Below are positions 22,726 to 31,431 of a stretch of DNA of 35,428 nt, in pieces; positions within the stretch are counted from its first letter, which is position 1; each line of letters starts with the position of its first letter. The position numbers and the translations under genes are program-made. Source of the stretch: an uncultured Anaeroplasmataceae bacterium (GTDB taxonomy: Bacteria; Bacillota_I; Bacilli_A; Acholeplasmatales; Anaeroplasmataceae); the NCBI GenBank assembly GCA_934229785.1, contig CAKQEA010000021.1:1-35428 (forward strand), read 5' to 3'. The notes under the pieces are model-generated. The model was not told the origin of the DNA. It worked only from the letters and a program-made list of their open reading frames with translations, and did not search any database.

Positions 22726-24792
22726 CTATGCACACTCGTTTAAGATATTAATTTTAGACTTAAATAGTAGCTTTTTTAAAGGAATAATTGAACCTATAAG
22801 TATTATTATAAACATAAAAATTATTAATACTATGAATATAGAAAAACTTCCAGTAACATAATTGATTGATATATCACATTGTTTTTTTATTGCACTGTTT
22901 ATTATTAAAATTGTTAGCCAATAAATTAATAATGATATAAGCCATGAGATACTACAAATATATAGATTTTCACACATATATATTTTAGGTAAAGCTTTTT
23001 GTTTTATTTTTAATGACATTAAAACAATTAAAACTTTTTTATTTTGATTGATACAAGAGGAGGTAATGTTTAGTATTATTAAAATTGATCCAATCAAAAA
23101 TATAACAAGTATAATGTATAGAAATGGTAAAAAATTATTAAACATATTATAATTATTAATGATTGTGTTACCTAAGGAATCTATAGGTTTTAGGCTAAGC
23201 TTATTAGCATTTATAAAATTTTTTAATGAATGATTAATATAAACACAAGACTTATTTGAAGAGGATATAGTATCGAAACCACCACAACTATATAATTTAT
23301 TAAAAATCTTATCAGAAAAAATAAAATTATTATGTGTTCCAATTACTTTAAAGCTGATAGTACCATCATTATTTTCATAACCTAAATTTGTAGAAAATTT
23401 TAAATTTATAGTTGAACCAATAATTTGCTCCTTATCTAAGTTTAAATCCTTGATGTAATCATAACTAACGATTACCTCATTATCTGCAGGAATAGCTAAT
23501 TCTAAACGAGATTTAGGTTTAAGGTTGTTGTATAATTGATAGCTACGTAAGACATCTTCATTTTTTAAAATAATATAATCTAAGTTATATGCCTTATACT
23601 TAATGATATCAAAAACCTCGTTAGTGATAATTATATAATTTTGATCAAGGATACCAAGCTTTTTACATTCATTGTTTTCTTTAATTAAATCAAATGAGTA
23701 ATTTAAATAATATAATTTTTTTGTAGATAAGCTATCATAAATATCATTATTAACTATAATATGAGTATTATCTAATTTATACTTTTTGGCAAATGACCAG
23801 CTAGCAACATAAAGCTTATGAAACGAATTATAATCATCATCGGACTTTAAAGTTAAACCATTAGGAATATCATATAAAATCAAGTCACTATTAGAACTTT
23901 GAATTTGATAATCACTTAGTTCATTGCTACCTATATTATCATAAACAGCAATTGTATTTTCAGAAGTGTAGGTTTTATATAAAATTTGAGGAAGATTTAA
24001 ACATAAAATTGTCAATATAAAACTAAATGTAATAAATGAAAAAAATATACAAATTAAAGCTAAAATAGATTTGATTTTATTTGTTTTGATATTATCTATT
24101 GCAATTTTCATTGCAAACTTATGTGATAATTGATTATCTTGTGATTTCTTATAGCAAGAAGCTTTATTAGTTATTTCTGTAGCGTTAAATGTAATTTCAC
24201 CATTATCAATTTCAATCAAGCCATCTGCATATTTTTGAAGTAATGTAATATTATTAGAAGCAATAACTATTAACCTATTATTACTTAATTCCTTTAACAT
24301 TGAAATTATAATTTCTTCAGTACCATCATCGATATTAATAAAAGGCTCATCACAAAAAACAATACTAGATTTTTGTACAATAGCTTTCAATATTTCAACT
24401 TTCTGGCATACTCCACCATGAACTTCATTAACTTTTGTATTTTTATATTTATAAAGATTAAATTTCTTTAATAATTCATCAATTTCACTTTCATTACAAC
24501 AAGAAGATCCTAAAGTTAAATTTTCATAAATAGTTAAATCATCAATTAACTTATATTCTTGAAAAACAAAAGAAGAATATTCACTTAAATCTTTAACATT
24601 AGTATTATCAACTAATATTTCACCACTTGAAAATTCATCTAAACCACTAAGGCAATTTATTAGAGTTGACTTACCTGAACCATCTTTCCCATATAAACAA
24701 ATTAATCCTGTTGTTGGTAGTACTAGATTAATATTTTTTACACCAATAACTTCATTTCTATAAATTTTGGTACAATTTTTAATTTCAATCAT
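22726..24792 (-). CDS. ABC transporter with fused ATPase and FtsX-like permease
   Basis: A 688-residue fusion. Residues 1-215 are an ABC ATPase: Walker A GKDGSGKST (about 35-43), Q-loop FQEY, Walker B SIVFCDEPF (about 146) and a late His-loop region (IVIASNN). The signature motif, normally LSGGQ, reads VHGGV. The permease has a helix near residues 240-265, an outer domain of about 300 residues, and three helices near 570-590, 620-645 and 655-675. This is the MacB/FtsX layout used for lipoprotein, peptide or antibiotic transport. It has a strong promoter of its own and follows the secreted-protein gene of the PadR/HAAS block. The substrate is unknown; resistance to or export of a peptide is a guess. 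Confidence 0.85.
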   Translation of the reverse strand: MIEIKNCTKIYRNEVIGVKNINLVLPTTGLICLYGKDGSGKSTLINCLSGLDEFSSGEILVDNTNVKDLSEYSSFVFQEYKLIDDLTIYENLTLGSSCCNESEIDELLKKFNLYKYKNTKVNEVHGGVCQKVEILKAIVQKSSIVFCDEPFINIDDGTEEIIISMLKELSNNRLIVIASNNITLLQKYADGLIEIDNGEITFNATEITNKASCYKKSQDNQLSHKFAMKIAIDNIKTNKIKSILALICIFFSFITFSFILTILCLNLPQILYKTYTSENTIAVYDNIGSNELSDYQIQSSNSDLILYDIPNGLTLKSDDDYNSFHKLYVASWSFAKKYKLDNTHIIVNNDIYDSLSTKKLYYLNYSFDLIKENNECKKLGILDQNYIIITNEVFDIIKYKAYNLDYIILKNEDVLRSYQLYNNLKPKSRLELAIPADNEVIVSYDYIKDLNLDKEQIIGSTINLKFSTNLGYENNDGTISFKVIGTHNNFIFSDKIFNKLYSCGGFDTISSSNKSCVYINHSLKNFINANKLSLKPIDSLGNTIINNYNMFNNFLPFLYIILVIFLIGSILIILNITSSCINQNKKVLIVLMSLKIKQKALPKIYMCENLYICSISWLISLLIYWLTILIINSAIKKQCDISINYVTGSFSIFIVLIIFMFIIILIGSIIPLKKLLFKSKINILNECA

Positions 24793-24848
24793 AAAAGTAC
24801 ACCCCCCAAGACATAACTATTATAGCGACAAAAATTATTTCAACTATT

Positions 24849-24877
24849 ATTGTAAATCTTTAATGTTTTGTTGTCAA
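24849..24877 (-). promoter_or_regulatory. Sigma-A promoter of the ABC transporter gene
   Basis: On the minus strand TTGACA (24872-24877), 17 bases, TACAAT (24849-24854). The start codon has an unusual all-G ribosome binding site, GGGGGGTG. Confidence 0.75.
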
Positions 24878-24919
24878 TAATACCTTTTGATAAATAGTAT
24901 TTATTAAAATACAATTTAA

Positions 24920-24959
24920 TAAAAAAGCTTACATAGACTTAAATGCATATGTAAGCTTA
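24920..24959 (-). terminator. Terminator between the secreted-protein and ABC genes
   Basis: On the minus strand AAGCTTACAT and ATGTAAGCTT form a perfect 10-bp stem followed by six T residues. It separates the PadR-HAAS-secreted unit from the ABC gene. Confidence 0.75.
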
Positions 24960-25014
24960 GCTGATTATATAATTATGGGATTAGACTTTTATAAATGTAA
25001 GATATAAAAACTAA

Positions 25015-25533
25015 TTATGAAAGATTTCCATAGGTATCACAAGCTAGTTTAATATCAATATTTCTTGTATCAGAGGTTATAAAACCTAACACTTTGTATT
25101 TAAATGTACCTTTTCCATAGGCAACATTATCTTCATAGTAGGCATTTCCATCAGAAAATTTCCAATTAGATTTTGAGATTGAGTATTTATAATTGGCATT
25201 AGTGCATACTGCTGATTCACCTTCAACTATATCAAATGTAGCATATAATGTATATGTCCATTCCAAAACATTATTAGTGTTATAAAAATTAACTTTTTTT
25301 TCACCATCTTTAGTTGTTGTGCTTGATAAAGTTGAGATTTGTGTATCATTATATTCATAAAGAGTTGTTACAATATAACTACCGTCTTCAAATGTCTGTC
25401 TATCTGTTGAAATTAATACCATATCTAAATCGTTTGATTCTAAATAATTTATTTCTAAAGCATTTGCGTTATTGTTAATTGAAAATGTAAAAATAATTAA
25501 CGTAAATAAAAAAGCGAAGATTAGTTTTTTCAT
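25015..25533 (-). CDS. Secreted protein of unknown function
   Basis: A 172-residue protein with a classical signal peptide: KK, a hydrophobic stretch at residues 4-18, and likely cleavage after NANA (about residue 25). The mature part looks all-beta. It contains TDRQTFEDGSYIVTTLYEY, KVNFYNTNNVLEWTYTLYATF and two cysteines (near residues 110 and 165) that could form a disulfide. The pattern resembles small secreted proteins of unknown function in Clostridia, but I cannot name a family with confidence. The gene lies downstream of padR and three HAAS-like genes and before the ABC transporter, so it may be the exported effector or sensor of that locus. Confidence 0.72.
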   Translation of the reverse strand: MKKLIFAFLFTLIIFTFSINNNANALEINYLESNDLDMVLISTDRQTFEDGSYIVTTLYEYNDTQISTLSSTTTKDGEKKVNFYNTNNVLEWTYTLYATFDIVEGESAVCTNANYKYSISKSNWKFSDGNAYYEDNVAYGKGTFKYKVLGFITSDTRNIDIKLACDTYGNLS

Positions 25534-25550
25534 TATTGTTCATCCTTTCA

Positions 25551-25901
25551 TTATGTTATTGTTGTTGTCCTACTAAAGCATGTCACCAATATTATAATTA
25601 CTGTAAGCAATATAATAATTACAGCAATGGCAGTTATTGCAACAATTTTTGTTATGTTACTATATATTATTGATTTATTTTTATAATAATCATATGAATT
25701 ATTAAAAGAAATCAAAACATCTTCAGGTGTTCCGAATTTATCCTTTATATCTTCAATGGTTATGTTTTTATTATCCCTCCTATACTGGTTTATGTTTTCT
25801 TTTAATTCATTTATAAAAGCCCTTTTTATTTTCCAACTAACTGGTAAATTGGTTTTTATTTTATGAAGATAAATTTTTATGTTTAGACCTAACATTTTCA
25901 T
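25551..25901 (-). CDS. HAAS-like small membrane protein (third copy)
   Basis: A 116-residue protein with an N-terminal soluble helical domain (YLHKIKTNLPVSWKIK, IEDIKDKFGTPEDVLISF) and one transmembrane helix near residues 85-110. The F-G-T-P-E-D turn is typical of HAAS/DUF1700-like proteins, which are often controlled by PadR. It is related to the two upstream copies but clearly diverged. Its start overlaps the stop of the previous gene by four bases. A second ATG two codons later is possible. Confidence 0.72.
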   Translation of the reverse strand: MKMLGLNIKIYLHKIKTNLPVSWKIKRAFINELKENINQYRRDNKNITIEDIKDKFGTPEDVLISFNNSYDYYKNKSIIYSNITKIVAITAIAVIIILLTVIIILVTCFSRTTTIT

Positions 25902-26263
25902 ATTTTACTTTCCTTTATTTCAGTTATCACATATCCACCCCAGGGATGAAAAAAATCAACTATGCCATAGATTAATGCAGCAATAATAAAAATTGATATG
26001 ATAAGGGATATAAATAACATTATTTTTGTGTTTCTAACCTTTTTCTTGTAAAAAATAAGATTATTATTGTAGCTTTTTTCTATTTCCTTACATGAACCAA
26101 AAGTTGACATGATATCATCAATATTTGCATTAGGATTATCAATTAAATAGTCTTTTATGTTATTTTTTAATTCTTTAACTAGAACTATTTTCTCAAAGAA
26201 TCCACATGGAAGTCCTTGCTTTATGTTTTTATAATATGTTTTTAATTCTCTATTTTGTTCCAT
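25898..26263 (-). CDS. HAAS-like small membrane protein (second copy)
   Basis: A 121-residue protein. Residues 1-80 are a soluble helical domain with LKTYYKNIKQGLPCGFFEKI and IDDIMSTFGSCKEIEKSY, followed by one transmembrane helix (about 80-103) and a short outer tail with HPWGGYV. The soluble domain is about 90% identical to the gene just upstream, while the helix and tail differ strongly. HAAS-type domains are thought to sense or relay signals with a partner membrane protein. GGAG lies ten bases before the ATG. Confidence 0.75.
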   Translation of the reverse strand: MEQNRELKTYYKNIKQGLPCGFFEKIVLVKELKNNIKDYLIDNPNANIDDIMSTFGSCKEIEKSYNNNLIFYKKKVRNTKIMLFISLIISIFIIAALIYGIVDFFHPWGGYVITEIKESKI

Positions 26264-26324
26264 ATCCTATGTACTCCTTAAAAATATCTGTTATATTTTA
26301 ATTTTACTTGTGAATTTATCGTTT

Positions 26325-26690
26325 TTATGTTCTTTTTGATGTGAATATTATTTCAGTATGTCCATTTACTACTGAAAGAGTATCAACTATACAGTAGGAT
26401 AATAAGCCAATAAATAAAATCGATATTATGAGGATAAGTGTTAAAGCTATTTTTGTATTTCTAATTTTTTTCTTGTAAAAATCAGGATTATTATTGTAGC
26501 TTTTTTCTATTTCCTTACATGAACCAAATGTTGACATGATATCATCAATATTTGCGTTAGGATTATTAATTAAATAGTCTTTTACGCCCTTTTTTAATAC
26601 TTTAACTAGAACTATTTTTTCAAAGAATCCACATGGAAGTCCTTGTTTTATGCTTTTATAATATATTTTTAATTCTCTATTTTGTTCCAT
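26325..26690 (-). CDS. HAAS-like small membrane protein (first copy)
   Basis: A 121-residue protein with the same layout as its downstream neighbour: soluble helical domain (residues 1-80, STFGSCKEIEKSYNNN), one transmembrane helix (about 80-103), and a different outer tail (VVNGHTEIIFTSKRT). The ATG at 26690 lies inside the end of padR (14-base overlap in another frame), a typical coupled PadR-HAAS pair. Longer in-frame starts inside padR were rejected because the second copy begins at the same MEQNREL. Confidence 0.78.
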   Translation of the reverse strand: MEQNRELKIYYKSIKQGLPCGFFEKIVLVKVLKKGVKDYLINNPNANIDDIMSTFGSCKEIEKSYNNNPDFYKKKIRNTKIALTLILIISILFIGLLSYCIVDTLSVVNGHTEIIFTSKRT

Positions 26691-27036
26691 CTTTAACATC
26701 TCCCTCAAAAACTGACATTGCACCAGAATATATTTTGCTGAAAATCTCAATTCCAGAATTTAAATATTTTCTACCTTCATCAGTAATACAATAGTAAACT
26801 CTAAAACGCTTAACACCTGCTTGTCTTTTGTCAGAAGTGATGTATCCTTTTTTTTCTAGTCTATAAAATGGACCATATAAAGAGCCTTCCTTAAATTCAA
26901 TAGTATTATTACTTAATGTGTATATATCTTGTTTTATTTTATAACCATAGGAATCAGATTTGGTTAATAATTTCAAGATTAATAAATCTAATAGTCCAAC
27001 TTTCAAATTCTCTTCAATATCGTTGGTGATTGCCAT
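26677..27036 (-). CDS. PadR-family transcriptional regulator
   Basis: A 119-residue winged-helix repressor. The family motifs are clear: LLDLLILKLL (about residue 15), SYGYKIKQDI (about 29), FKEGSLYGPFYRLEKKGYI (about 48-66) and YYCITDEGRKYL (about 80-91). PadR proteins often sit before a membrane sensor gene and a transporter, as here, and usually repress their own operon. The start is the ATG at 27036, preceded by GGGAAG and a good promoter. Confidence 0.93.
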   Translation of the reverse strand: MAITNDIEENLKVGLLDLLILKLLTKSDSYGYKIKQDIYTLSNNTIEFKEGSLYGPFYRLEKKGYITSDKRQAGVKRFRVYYCITDEGRKYLNSGIEIFSKIYSGAMSVFEGDVKDGTK

Positions 27037-27067
27037 AGTGTCACTTCCCTTATATTTCCCTATAAAT

Positions 27068-27096
27068 ATTATATTTCAAATTATGTTTTCTTACAA
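27068..27096 (-). promoter_or_regulatory. Promoter of the padR-HAAS operon
   Basis: On the minus strand TTGTAA (27091-27096), 17 bases, TATAAT (27068-27073). No clear PadR operator was identified. Confidence 0.6.
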
Positions 27097-27217
27097 TACT
27101 ATTTCTTAAAAGACATTTTATGATGTTTTTTTGAAAATTGATGATGTATTAAATGTTTTTTCTATTAAAATTTTATAAAATAGTTTATAATTAGATTAAA
27201 TGTGTGAGGTGTTATTT

Positions 27218-27709
27218 ATGAAATATTACAAATGTGGACAGATTCTTACAACTCATGGAATTAAAGGTGATTTGAAGGTTAAGGATTTATCTGATTTTAA
27301 TCGTTTTTATAAGGGAAGTAGATTATATATTAACCACAAGGGTGAATATATTGAAGTAAAGGTATGCAAAGCTTCTGAATTTGGAAATTTTTTACTTGTT
27401 GCCTTTGAAGGATTACAAGATATTAATTTAGTTGAGAAGTATCATAGTGATTATATTTATGTAAGTGAAATTGATAGAAATGATAATTTAGATGAGAATG
27501 AATTTTATTACAATGATTTAATTGGCAAGAATGTTATAAGTGAAAATGGCGAAGCAAGAGGAATTGTTGTGGAGGTTAGAGAGTTACCTCAGGCCCATTA
27601 TTTAGTTGTTGAATATAATGATAAGAAGGTTTTAGTTCCTTTTATTGATGAATTTATTTTATCTGTTGGAGAAAATATTGTTGTTAAAGAAATTGAGGGG
27701 TTATTTTGA
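27218..27709 (+). CDS. rimM: 16S rRNA processing protein RimM
   Basis: Assists maturation of the 30S head and binds S19. The 163-residue protein has the N-terminal RimM barrel with YYKCGQILTTHGIKGDLKV and a C-terminal PRC barrel with NEFYYNDLIGKNV and VLVPFIDEFI. The ATG at 27218 lies behind GAGGTG. The upstream in-frame start at 27200 has no ribosome binding site. The stop overlaps the trmD start. A TATAAT box lies at 27186-27191. Confidence 0.95.
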   Translation: MKYYKCGQILTTHGIKGDLKVKDLSDFNRFYKGSRLYINHKGEYIEVKVCKASEFGNFLLVAFEGLQDINLVEKYHSDYIYVSEIDRNDNLDENEFYYNDLIGKNVISENGEARGIVVEVRELPQAHYLVVEYNDKKVLVPFIDEFILSVGENIVVKEIEGLF

Positions 27710-28428
27710 AAATTAAGATTTTGACTCTTTTTCCCAAAATGTTCGAGGGATTTGTTAATGAATCTATAATTAAAAGAGCTTTGGATAAGGGTGTTTGTGA
27801 AATTAAAATTATTGATATAAGAGATTATTCACTTGATAAGCATCATCATGTTGATGATACTCCATGTGGCGGTGGTGCTGGTATGGTTTTACAGGTTGAT
27901 GTTGTTCATCGTGCAATTTTAGATAATAAAGGTAATAATTCTAATGTTATACTTATGACACCTCAAGGAAGAAAATTTTCTCAAAGTGTTGCAGAAGAAT
28001 TGGCTAAAATGGAGGAGCTTGTTATTGTATGTGGTCATTATGAGGGCTTTGATGAACGAATTAGAGATTATGCTGATGATGAGATTTCTATTGGTGATTA
28101 TGTTTTAACTGGTGGAGAGATTCCAGCAATGGTTATTTCTGATTCTGTAATTAGATTACTTGATCATGCAATTAGAGCTGAATCACATGAGGACGATTCT
28201 TTCTCTACAGGTTTACTAGAATATCCTCAATATACAAGACCAATTGTGTATGATGGTAAGAGTGTACCAGATGTTTTGTTAAATGGCAATCATAAGCTTA
28301 TTAATGAATTTAGAAAAAAAGAATCATTAAGAAAAACTTATTTAAGAAGGCCTGATTTATTAGATGATTATCCTTTTACCGAGGCTGAAATAAAAATGCT
28401 TAATGAAATAAAGGAGGAAGAAAAATGA
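27706..28428 (+). CDS. trmD: tRNA (guanine-37 N1) methyltransferase TrmD
   Basis: Methylates G37 of tRNAs to prevent frameshifting. The 240-residue SPOUT enzyme has the full set of motifs: CGGGAGMVLQ (about residue 58), MTPQGRKFSQ, CGHYEGFDERI (about 112), ISIGDYVLTGGE (about 130) and VLLNGNH. The start is TTG at 27706, overlapping the rimM stop, with GAGGGG upstream. It is followed not by rplS, as in many Firmicutes, but by malQ, which it overlaps by four bases. Confidence 0.97.
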   Translation: MKIKILTLFPKMFEGFVNESIIKRALDKGVCEIKIIDIRDYSLDKHHHVDDTPCGGGAGMVLQVDVVHRAILDNKGNNSNVILMTPQGRKFSQSVAEELAKMEELVIVCGHYEGFDERIRDYADDEISIGDYVLTGGEIPAMVISDSVIRLLDHAIRAESHEDDSFSTGLLEYPQYTRPIVYDGKSVPDVLLNGNHKLINEFRKKESLRKTYLRRPDLLDDYPFTEAEIKMLNEIKEEEK

Positions 28429-29897
28429 GAGAGGCTGGAGTTTTACTTCATATTTCATCACTACCTAATAGGTATGGTATAGGTACTTTAGGAAAGTGCG
28501 CCTATGACTTTATAGATTTTTTAAAAAAATCGGGACAGCGAATTTGGCAAATTTTACCTCTTGGTCCTACAGCATATGGTGATTCACCATATTCATCAAC
28601 ATCAAGTTTTGCCTTTAATCCTTATTTTATTGATTTAGAGGAGCTTGTTAAACTTAAACTTATTTCCTCAGATGATTTAATTGAAGTTAAAAGTAACAAA
28701 GTTGATTATGGTTATTTATATAATGAAAGGTTTAAGGTTTTACATAAAGCATTTTTAAATAGAGAAATTTTAAATGGTCAATTTCAAAAATTTGTTTTAC
28801 ATGAGGATTCTTGGCTTAATCCATATGCTGAATATATGGTTTTAAAGCGTGAACATGAAAATAAGCCTTGGTATTTGTGGTATGATGATTTTAAATACAA
28901 GGTAGATCATGCTATGGTATGGTTCAAAGAAAAATATGCTTTAGATATTTTAGAACAAAAATTTTATCAGTTTTTATTTGTTTATCAATGGGAAAAGCTT
29001 CATAATTATGCTAAGAAAAATGGAATAACAATTATGGGGGATATGCCAATTTATTGCGCTTATGACTCTGCTGATGTTTGGGCAAATCCTGAAAATTTTG
29101 ATTTAAATGATAGGCTTGAACCAACATTTGTTGCTGGATGTCCGCCTGATGACTTTAGTGAGGATGGTCAGCTATGGGGAAATCCTTTATATAATTATAA
29201 ATTAATGAAGGAAAATAATTATTCTTGGTGGGTTATGCGAGTTAAGCATTCATTAGAAATGTTTGATGTTTTAAGAATTGATCATTTTAGAGGATTTGCT
29301 GGATTTTATGCTATTCCATATGGTGATACAAATGCTAAAAGAGGTCATTGGTGTGATGGCCCAGGCTATGATTTATTTAAGGAAATTAATAAAAAATGTA
29401 GGAATGCGAGAATTGTTGCTGAAAATTTAGGCTTTTTAACTGATGATGTTTATGAGCTTTTAGAAAAATGTGGATATCCTGGTATGCATATTTTTGAATT
29501 TGAGCTTGCAGATGGTAAGAATCCTCCAATTAAAAAGGGATTTGAGGAAAACAGTATTACCTATAGCGGTACGCATGATAATCAAACAATTCTATCATTT
29601 TATCATGAAGCTAATGATGTGTATAAAAAATGTATTGATAAGCTTTGTAAAATTAAATTTACCGATAGAGCTGAGCTTAAAATTATTGAATACTGTATGA
29701 TGCAAAAATCTAATATGTGTATAATTCCTCTTCAGGATTATCTAGGTCTTACTGACAGTGAGGGTAGAATGAATATACCTTCAACGGCAATGGGAAATTG
29801 GAATTATATGGCCAAGAAGACAGATTTTAGTGATGAATTAAGTAAGTATATGCTTAAGCTTGCGATTAAGAGTAATAGATTTGAAATTACTGAATAA
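28425..29897 (+). CDS. malQ: 4-alpha-glucanotransferase (GH77)
   Basis: Moves alpha-1,4-glucan segments between chains during maltodextrin or glycogen use. The 490-residue protein has GH77 landmarks: LLHISSLPNRYGIGTLG at the N-terminus, YGDSPYSSTSSFAFNP (about 45-60), GDMPIYCAYDSADVWANP (about 205), FDVLRIDHFRGF with the nucleophile Asp (about 285), RIVAENLG with the acid/base Glu (about 330) and SGTHDNQT (about 381). The length is standard. The ATG overlaps the trmD stop (ATGA) behind GGAGG, so translation is coupled to a tRNA-modification gene. No other glycogen genes are in the window. Confidence 0.96.
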   Translation: MREAGVLLHISSLPNRYGIGTLGKCAYDFIDFLKKSGQRIWQILPLGPTAYGDSPYSSTSSFAFNPYFIDLEELVKLKLISSDDLIEVKSNKVDYGYLYNERFKVLHKAFLNREILNGQFQKFVLHEDSWLNPYAEYMVLKREHENKPWYLWYDDFKYKVDHAMVWFKEKYALDILEQKFYQFLFVYQWEKLHNYAKKNGITIMGDMPIYCAYDSADVWANPENFDLNDRLEPTFVAGCPPDDFSEDGQLWGNPLYNYKLMKENNYSWWVMRVKHSLEMFDVLRIDHFRGFAGFYAIPYGDTNAKRGHWCDGPGYDLFKEINKKCRNARIVAENLGFLTDDVYELLEKCGYPGMHIFEFELADGKNPPIKKGFEENSITYSGTHDNQTILSFYHEANDVYKKCIDKLCKIKFTDRAELKIIEYCMMQKSNMCIIPLQDYLGLTDSEGRMNIPSTAMGNWNYMAKKTDFSDELSKYMLKLAIKSNRFEITE

Positions 29898-29935
29898 TAA
29901 AATAAATAATAAAACATAATAGTACTGGTGATGAT

Positions 29936-30685
29936 ATGCTTAAAAATGTTTATCATTTTGTTACGGATTTTAAAATCCCAACTCTATCTGGTGCGTTATG
30001 TTTTTTTATTTTAGTTAATGGGGGATCTTATTTATTTTTATTTGTTAGTATAATTAGTATTTTTTCAAAACAATTTATTATTAATAATGTTATATATAGT
30101 GATTTTATCAACTTATTGCCGGATTATTTAAAGGGGATTTTTGTCTATTTAATTGACCATAATGCTTCAATACCAATATCTTTGTTTTTATTTTTATCAA
30201 GTATTTATTCATCTTCTAGTCTATATTATCATTTTTTACAAATAAGTGAAATTATAACCAAAAGAACAGCTTCATTTAAATTTAGCAAAAGAGTACAAGC
30301 TATTATTTTTGTTCCAATTGTTTTAATTTTTATTTATTTTTCTATTGCGCTTATATCGTACATATATTCTTTTAATTTTATATATTCATATCTTTTTATT
30401 GTTATTTTTCTTTTATTAATTTTATATTTTTTAAATTTCTTAGCGCTAAAAAGATTTAAAAGGTTATATAAGGGGATAATATTTTCTTTTTTTTATGAAC
30501 TATTATTTACTATCGGTTTTATTATTTTTTTAAGATATTTCAATAGCTTTAAGGTTGTATATGGTTTTTTTTCCTTTTTTATTATCTTTTTATTTTATTT
30601 ATATATTAGTATTATTGGTATTTTTTTAGGAATTTATATAAATTTCAAAAATTTGGAAGTATTTAAAATGTTGACTGATAAATAA
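29936..30685 (+). CDS. YihY/BrkB-family membrane protein
   Basis: A 249-residue protein with about six transmembrane helices. The N-terminal segment FKIPTLSGALCFFILVNGG matches the YihY/BrkB signature, in which S-A-x-[AS]-[FY]-x-x-x-x-x-x-P recurs, though the final Pro is replaced. Members were once called RNase BN in error; their function is not settled. GGTGAT lies three bases before the ATG, and CATAAT lies six bases before that. It also sits 38 bases after malQ, without a terminator between, so it may be read through from the rimM operon. Confidence 0.7.
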   Translation: MLKNVYHFVTDFKIPTLSGALCFFILVNGGSYLFLFVSIISIFSKQFIINNVIYSDFINLLPDYLKGIFVYLIDHNASIPISLFLFLSSIYSSSSLYYHFLQISEIITKRTASFKFSKRVQAIIFVPIVLIFIYFSIALISYIYSFNFIYSYLFIVIFLLLILYFLNFLALKRFKRLYKGIIFSFFYELLFTIGFIIFLRYFNSFKVVYGFFSFFIIFLFYLYISIIGIFLGIYINFKNLEVFKMLTDK

Positions 30686-30704
30686 TAAGATTGGAGGTTT
30701 TAAA

Positions 30705-31430
30705 GTGAAAAAAATATTTTTTTTAATTATTACAGTTGTTTCGCTTTTTTTAATTAAAGCAAATGCCAAGGGATTTGGTGTTGGCAAAAATGAAGCTGGT
30801 GTTAGACCAAATGTTGGAATTAAGGAAATAACTCAAAATGGAGGTTATACAATTGGTGCTGATGATAATAAAATATATTTAACCTTTGATTGTGGATATG
30901 AAAATGGTTATACAGAACATATATTAGATACCTTAAAAAAAACAGACACAAAGGCATGTTTTTTTATCACAGGGCATTATCTTGATAAAAGTAGTGATAT
31001 TGTAAGAAGAATGATTGATGAAGGGCATATCATTGGTAATCATACAAATAAGCATAAAGCAATGCCTAATATTTCAAATGAAGAAATAATTGAGGATGTG
31101 ACATCATTAGAAAAAAAATTTTATGAAAAATTTAATATAGCTATGTCAAAATTTGTAAGACCACCTAAGGGAGAATATGATGGAAGAAGTATTAAGCTAT
31201 TAAGTGATAATGGCTATACACCAATATTTTGGAGTTTGGCCTATGTTGATTGGTATAAGGATAAGTTTAATGGTAATCATTATAGTTATAATCATGTTAT
31301 TGATAGAATTCATAATGGTGCAATTATTCTTATGCATACTGTAGGTAAAGATAATATGGTTGATTTAGAGGATGTTATTATTAAATTAAAGGACATGGGG
31401 TATGTTTTTTCATCTTTGGAGGAATTATAA
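30705..31430 (+). CDS. pdaA: Polysaccharide deacetylase, PdaA-like
   Basis: A 241-residue exported NodB-type deacetylase. The signal peptide covers residues 1-22. The domain motifs are LTFDCGYENGY (about residue 53), GNHTNKHKAM with the two metal-binding His (about 108-113), RPPKGEYDGRS (about 150), VDWYKD (about 179) and ILMHTVGKDN (about 206). Y-E-N-G-Y and H-T-V are specific to the PdaA group, which makes muramic-delta-lactam in spore cortex after CwlD has removed the peptide; a CwlD homologue is at 999. The residue after the catalytic Asp is Cys instead of the usual Asn of PdaA. The start is GTG behind TTGGAGG. Confidence 0.92.
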   Translation: MKKIFFLIITVVSLFLIKANAKGFGVGKNEAGVRPNVGIKEITQNGGYTIGADDNKIYLTFDCGYENGYTEHILDTLKKTDTKACFFITGHYLDKSSDIVRRMIDEGHIIGNHTNKHKAMPNISNEEIIEDVTSLEKKFYEKFNIAMSKFVRPPKGEYDGRSIKLLSDNGYTPIFWSLAYVDWYKDKFNGNHYSYNHVIDRIHNGAIILMHTVGKDNMVDLEDVIIKLKDMGYVFSSLEEL

Positions 31431-31431
31431 A

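Noticed and set aside
29470..29700. 76-codon frame inside malQ, and similar frames inside addA, rpsP, def, thiI and the GLUG gene
   Set aside because: These are overlapping frames within well-supported genes, with no ribosome binding site or domain.
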